Source: Bacillota bacterium (GTDB lineage Bacteria; Bacillota; Clostridia; Christensenellales; SZUA-584). Taken from it: a DNA stretch of 26,231 nucleotides. Every line of letters begins with the position of its first letter. Position 1 is the stretch's first letter. The notes below the pieces were generated by a model. The model made no database searches. It worked only from the letters and a program-made list of their open reading frames with translations, and was not told where the DNA came from. The stretch spans positions 1 to 26,231 of the forward strand of contig JAEZIZ010000149.1 in the NCBI GenBank assembly GCA_023415915.1, read 5' to 3'. Below are positions 23,949-26,231 of the stretch, in pieces. The position numbers were made by a program, and so were the translations under genes.

Positions 23949-24032
23949 ATACCGGGGCCCCCGTAAGGCCAAAGGCATTACGGGGTGGAAATACCGGGGC
24001 CCCCGAAAGGCCGAAGACATTACGGGGTAAAA
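23949..24032. repeat. Two tandem 42-bp hairpin repeats
   Basis: Units 23949-23990 and 23991-24032 both begin ATACCGGGGCCCCCG and end with ATTACGGGGT. In the first, CCCCGTAA and TTACGGGG form a perfect 8-bp stem; the second has a mismatch. The prefix resembles the hairpin at 9263. No gene is visible in the gap 23854-24134 apart from this repeat. Confidence 0.75.
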
Positions 24033-24134
24033 AAGAAGCGGCATACTATCATATACCGCATTCCGGAGAACGAATAAAAATGACGAGTATAATATCAAAT
24101 AAAAAGAATTTTCTGCTGCTGAATCTGGGGCTAC

Positions 24135-24236
24135 TGGCTGGGATTTTACAACGAGGGGTACGCGAAAAAGTATCTTAAAATAAACGGCGTATGGGAAGAC
24201 CATATACACATGGTGTTGTTAAACGATAACCTATAG
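24135..24236 (+). pseudogene. C-terminal remnant of a RimJ/RimL-type GNAT acetyltransferase
   Basis: The frame starting at 24135 reads LGFYNEGYAKKYLKINGVWE and then DHIHMVLLNDNL before TAG. This fits the last 30 or so residues of RimJ/RimL-like N-acetyltransferases, where a Gly-Phe-x-x-Glu-Gly motif leads to YLKINGxWxDH. Upstream the frame is closed by stops and no acetyl-CoA-binding loop remains. It is a relic with no expected function. Confidence 0.6.
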
Positions 24237-24307
24237 ACAATTTTTTGTAGAGAATATAAATATTTTTGTGAAAAATACGCGTAAGCGAAATTTATTGCGG
24301 TATATGC

Positions 24308-24338
24308 TTGACTTGGAGTAAACTCAAAGTGATACAAT
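24308..24338 (+). promoter_or_regulatory. MerR-type promoter with 19-bp spacer and central dyad
   Basis: TTGACT (24308-24313) and TACAAT (24333-24338) are separated by 19 bp, the overlong spacing typical of promoters that MerR-family proteins activate by twisting DNA. A dyad at 24311-24330 (ACTTGGAGT...ACTCAAAGT, 8 of 10 pairs) sits between the boxes. The predicted start is only about 14 nt before the gene, so the leader would be very short. Confidence 0.65.
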
Positions 24339-24358
24339 GCGTCAGGAGGCGGTAAGGT

Positions 24359-24745
24359 ATGACTATAGCTCAGGTCAGTAAAAAATACGGTATTACTGCG
24401 GATACGCTGCGCTATTATGAGCGGGTCGGGCTGATACCGCGCGTAAACCGCAACAAGAGCGGGATAAGGTATTATACAAATTACGACTGCAATTGGGTCG
24501 AATTCATAAAATGCATGCGCAGCGCAGGCCTTCCGATAGAAGTGCTCCGTGAATATGTGGAACTGTATAAGCAGGGGGATTCGACGGTGGAAGCGAGAAT
24601 GCAGCTGCTCATAGACCAGCGCAGGCAGCTTGCGGCGAGGATGGAAGAGATGCGCGCAACGCTTGCAAGGCTGGATTACAAGATAGAAATGTATGGACGA
24701 AAAGAAGCCTTGAAACAAAAGTATTATACAGAACAGGCTAAATGA
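24359..24745 (+). CDS. MerR-family transcriptional regulator (AdhR-like)
   Basis: The 128-residue regulator has the MerR winged helix-turn-helix at residues 1-70 (MTIAQVSKKYGITADTLRYY, ERVGLIPRVNRNKSGIRYYT). A long dimerisation helix follows (about 78-118, rich in Arg, Glu and Leu). It lacks the cysteines of metal-sensing MerR proteins. AdhR-type relatives respond to aldehydes or other electrophiles and activate an adjacent reductase. GGAGG lies 9 nt before the start. The gene is 47 bp ahead of an aldo/keto reductase on the same strand, and the 19-bp-spacer promoter in front suggests it activates its own operon. The inducer is inferred, not shown. Confidence 0.9.
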   Translation: MTIAQVSKKYGITADTLRYYERVGLIPRVNRNKSGIRYYTNYDCNWVEFIKCMRSAGLPIEVLREYVELYKQGDSTVEARMQLLIDQRRQLAARMEEMRATLARLDYKIEMYGRKEALKQKYYTEQAK

Positions 24746-24792
24746 TATTTAAAAGATAAAGTACTTGGAGCGGGAAAGGATATTAGAATAAT

Positions 24793-25920
24793 ATGGATAG
24801 ATATCTGGGGCAGGACATTCCAAAGCTGGGTTTCGGGCTGATGCGGCTTCCGATGGTAAACGACAGCATAGACATAGAGCAGGTAAAGGATATGACCGAC
24901 CTGTTCCTTGCCAAAGGGTTTAAGTATTTTGATACTGCGTACGGGTATCACAACGGAGATTCCGAGCGTGCCGCTAAAAAAGTGTTGGTTGAGCGCTATC
25001 CGCGTGAGAAGTATCTGCTTGCCACAAAGCTGCCCGCATGGGCGGGCCCTAAAACAAAAGAGGAAGCGCAGAGAATGTTCTATACTTCGCTGGAGCGTAC
25101 GGGCGCGGGCTTTTTTGACTTTTATCTGCTGCATAATCTGGGTGAGACGCGTACCGGGTTCTTCGACAGGTTTGATATATGGGACTTTTTAAGTAAGAAG
25201 AAGCAGGAAGGATTGATACGGCATCTCGGGTTTTCGATACACGACAAGGCTCAGGTGCTCGATAAAATACTGACCGAGCATCCCGAGATGGAATTTGTAC
25301 AGCTTCAGATCAACTATGCCGATTGGGACAACCCCCGTATAGAGTCGCGGTTGTGCTATGAGGTTGCAAGAAAACACGGCAAGCCCGTCATAATAATGGA
25401 GCCTATAAAAGGCGGACTGCTGGCTTCGCCGCCGCCCGCTGTAGAAAAGATATTAAAGGACGTCAACCCCGGGGCGTCGCCCGCATCATGGGCGATGAGG
25501 TTTGCGGCGTCGCTGGACGGCATTATTACCGTATTGAGCGGTATGTCGAATATGGCTCAGATGGAAGACAACATAACATATATGAGCGATTTTAAGCCGC
25601 TCAGCAAAGCAGAGCGCGAAACCATAGCCAAAGCTCAGTCGGCCTTAGGCGATATTCCGTCTATACCGTGCACATCGTGTGCGTACTGCATGGACGGCTG
25701 CCCGCAGTCCATAGCGATACCGGGCATATTCGGCGCAATGAATATACTTAACGTATATAAAGACGAGCGGGCTGCGAAGGGCTCATATTTCTGGAACACA
25801 AAAGGCAATAATATGGGCGAAGCGTCCGCATGCATAGAATGCGGCAATTGCGAGAGCGTGTGCCCGCAGCATATAAGCATAATCGAGGAATTGAAAAAAT
25901 CCGCCTCGGCGCTCGAATAA
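24793..25920 (+). CDS. Aldo/keto reductase with C-terminal 4Fe-4S ferredoxin-like domain
   Basis: The 375-residue oxidoreductase has an N-terminal aldo/keto reductase barrel with the catalytic set Asp47 and Tyr52 (YFDTAYGYHNGDSE), Lys79 (LLATKLP) and His114 (YLLHNLG). A C-terminal domain has two cysteine clusters, CTSCAYCMDGCPQ (Cys293, 296, 299, 303) and CIECGNCESVCPQ (Cys347, 350, 353, 357). Both are CxxCxxCxxxCP-like and suit two 4Fe-4S clusters. Such fused proteins are common in anaerobes and may link substrate reduction to ferredoxin-type electron flow instead of, or as well as, NADPH. AAAGGA lies about 10 nt before the start. It is co-directional with the MerR regulator and probably its target, perhaps for aldehyde detoxification. 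The natural substrate is unknown. Confidence 0.93.
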   Translation: MDRYLGQDIPKLGFGLMRLPMVNDSIDIEQVKDMTDLFLAKGFKYFDTAYGYHNGDSERAAKKVLVERYPREKYLLATKLPAWAGPKTKEEAQRMFYTSLERTGAGFFDFYLLHNLGETRTGFFDRFDIWDFLSKKKQEGLIRHLGFSIHDKAQVLDKILTEHPEMEFVQLQINYADWDNPRIESRLCYEVARKHGKPVIIMEPIKGGLLASPPPAVEKILKDVNPGASPASWAMRFAASLDGIITVLSGMSNMAQMEDNITYMSDFKPLSKAERETIAKAQSALGDIPSIPCTSCAYCMDGCPQSIAIPGIFGAMNILNVYKDERAAKGSYFWNTKGNNMGEASACIECGNCESVCPQHISIIEELKKSASALE

Positions 25921-25940
25921 GCGGGAACGGTGCGGATACG

Positions 25941-25978
25941 AAGAAAGTCTAAAAAAGAATTTAATCTAGACGTTTCTT
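25941..25978. terminator. Hairpin between convergent genes
   Basis: AAGAAAGTCTA (25941-25951) pairs with TAGACGTTTCTT (25967-25978) with one bulged G. It overlaps the stop codon of the minus-strand gene and follows the reductase stop by 20 bp. It may serve both convergent transcripts, though T-runs are short. Confidence 0.4.
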
Positions 25979-26231
25979 TCCATGTTGTCGTAAACGAATT
26001 TGTAAAGCTGGAAAAGTTCATATGCGGCGGGGTCGCCTATATTAACGTCGGGATGGTACTTTGCGCATATGCCCGACCAACCTATACTTCTTATTTCTTC
26101 TCTCATTGCGTTGAAGCGGGATAGGTATCCCACGCTCTCGTTTGCTTTGGCAAGCGTATCGCGTATGTCTTCGAGCCGCTTCAATATAAGGCCTGTCTGC
26201 TCGTTTATCTCTTTTAATTTTGCGGTATATG
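25966..26231 (-). CDS. Partial gene: coiled region followed by a C-terminal J-domain-like HPD segment
   Basis: The frame is open to the right edge, so only the last 87 or so residues are seen. A TTG at 26184 could be read as a start, but the coding-like sequence continues upstream (YTAKLKEINEQTGLILKRLE), so the true start is probably outside. A charged helical part (about 50 residues) leads to GICAKYHPDVNIGDPAAYEL and FQLYKFVYDNMERNV. KYHPDVN is the hallmark HPD loop of J-domains that stimulate DnaK ATPase. The helix after it resembles J-domain helix III. Position at the extreme C-terminus with a short helix II is unusual; most DnaJ proteins carry it at the N-terminus. Chaperone-partner function is inferred from the motif only. 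Confidence 0.6.
   Translation of the reverse strand, partial: YTAKLKEINEQTGLILKRLEDIRDTLAKANESVGYLSRFNAMREEIRSIGWSGICAKYHPDVNIGDPAAYELFQLYKFVYDNMERNV

Noticed and set aside
23941..24040. CRISPR array
   Set aside because: Only two adjacent 42-bp units without spacers, and no cas genes; the units are hairpin repeats.

Overview
The window looks like a chromosomal stretch from a low-to-mid GC Firmicute, most likely a clostridium-like anaerobe. It carries sigma-A type promoters, strong GGAGG-type ribosome binding sites, Sec lipoproteins, an AraNPQ-like sugar importer, a short-form thioredoxin reductase and a ferredoxin-tailed aldo/keto reductase. No rRNA or phylogenetic marker is present, so this placement is an inference.

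Layout. 1-508: 3' part of a dead IS200/IS605-type transposase and its hairpin-rich right end. 608-6410 (minus): an arabinose-oligosaccharide operon in the order GH51 arabinofuranosidase, solute-binding lipoprotein, two permeases, ArsR-type regulator. Long stem-loops sit in two of its gene junctions, and repeated GATTAAC motifs surround its promoter. 7197-8914 (minus): a 5'-nucleotidase-type lipoprotein broken by a -1 frameshift. 9368-9545 (minus): tRNA-Thr(CGT) and tRNA-Pro(CGG), whose terminator belongs to a mosaic intergenic repeat also found at 6840-7062. 9707-11529 (minus): an HTH regulator and MFS transporter pair.

11896-17580 (plus) is a housekeeping block: CtpA-type protease, thioredoxin reductase, GlmM and GlmS. 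GlmM and GlmS catalyse steps of UDP-GlcNAc synthesis for the cell wall. A near-perfect 24-bp palindrome covers the glmM -35 box. The glmM-glmS gap can fold into a structure whose closing stem pairs the glmS Shine-Dalgarno, ahead of a TTG start.

17768-22541 (minus) holds cheW and a methyl-accepting chemotaxis protein. They are followed by a second, truncated copy of the cheW 5' region and then a decayed leucine-rich-repeat lipoprotein gene. Three ORFs of that gene lie in one frame and are separated only by TAG and TGA. From 22924 (plus) come lgt with a clear terminator, a repeat-bearing spacer with an acetyltransferase remnant, a MerR regulator with its own 19-bp-spacer promoter and an aldo/keto reductase. 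A partial gene ending in a J-domain-like HPD segment runs off the right edge (minus).

At least four genes are broken or remnant (transposase, nucleotidase, LRR lipoprotein, acetyltransferase). In a small hand sample the housekeeping genes favour ATA for isoleucine and the accessory genes do not, which suggests a mosaic of core and acquired DNA. The items most worth testing are the glmS leader, the glmM palindrome, the GATTAAC array, the tRNA-linked repeat and the cheW duplication beside the decayed lipoprotein. I see no CRISPR array, phage module or recognisable defence system.
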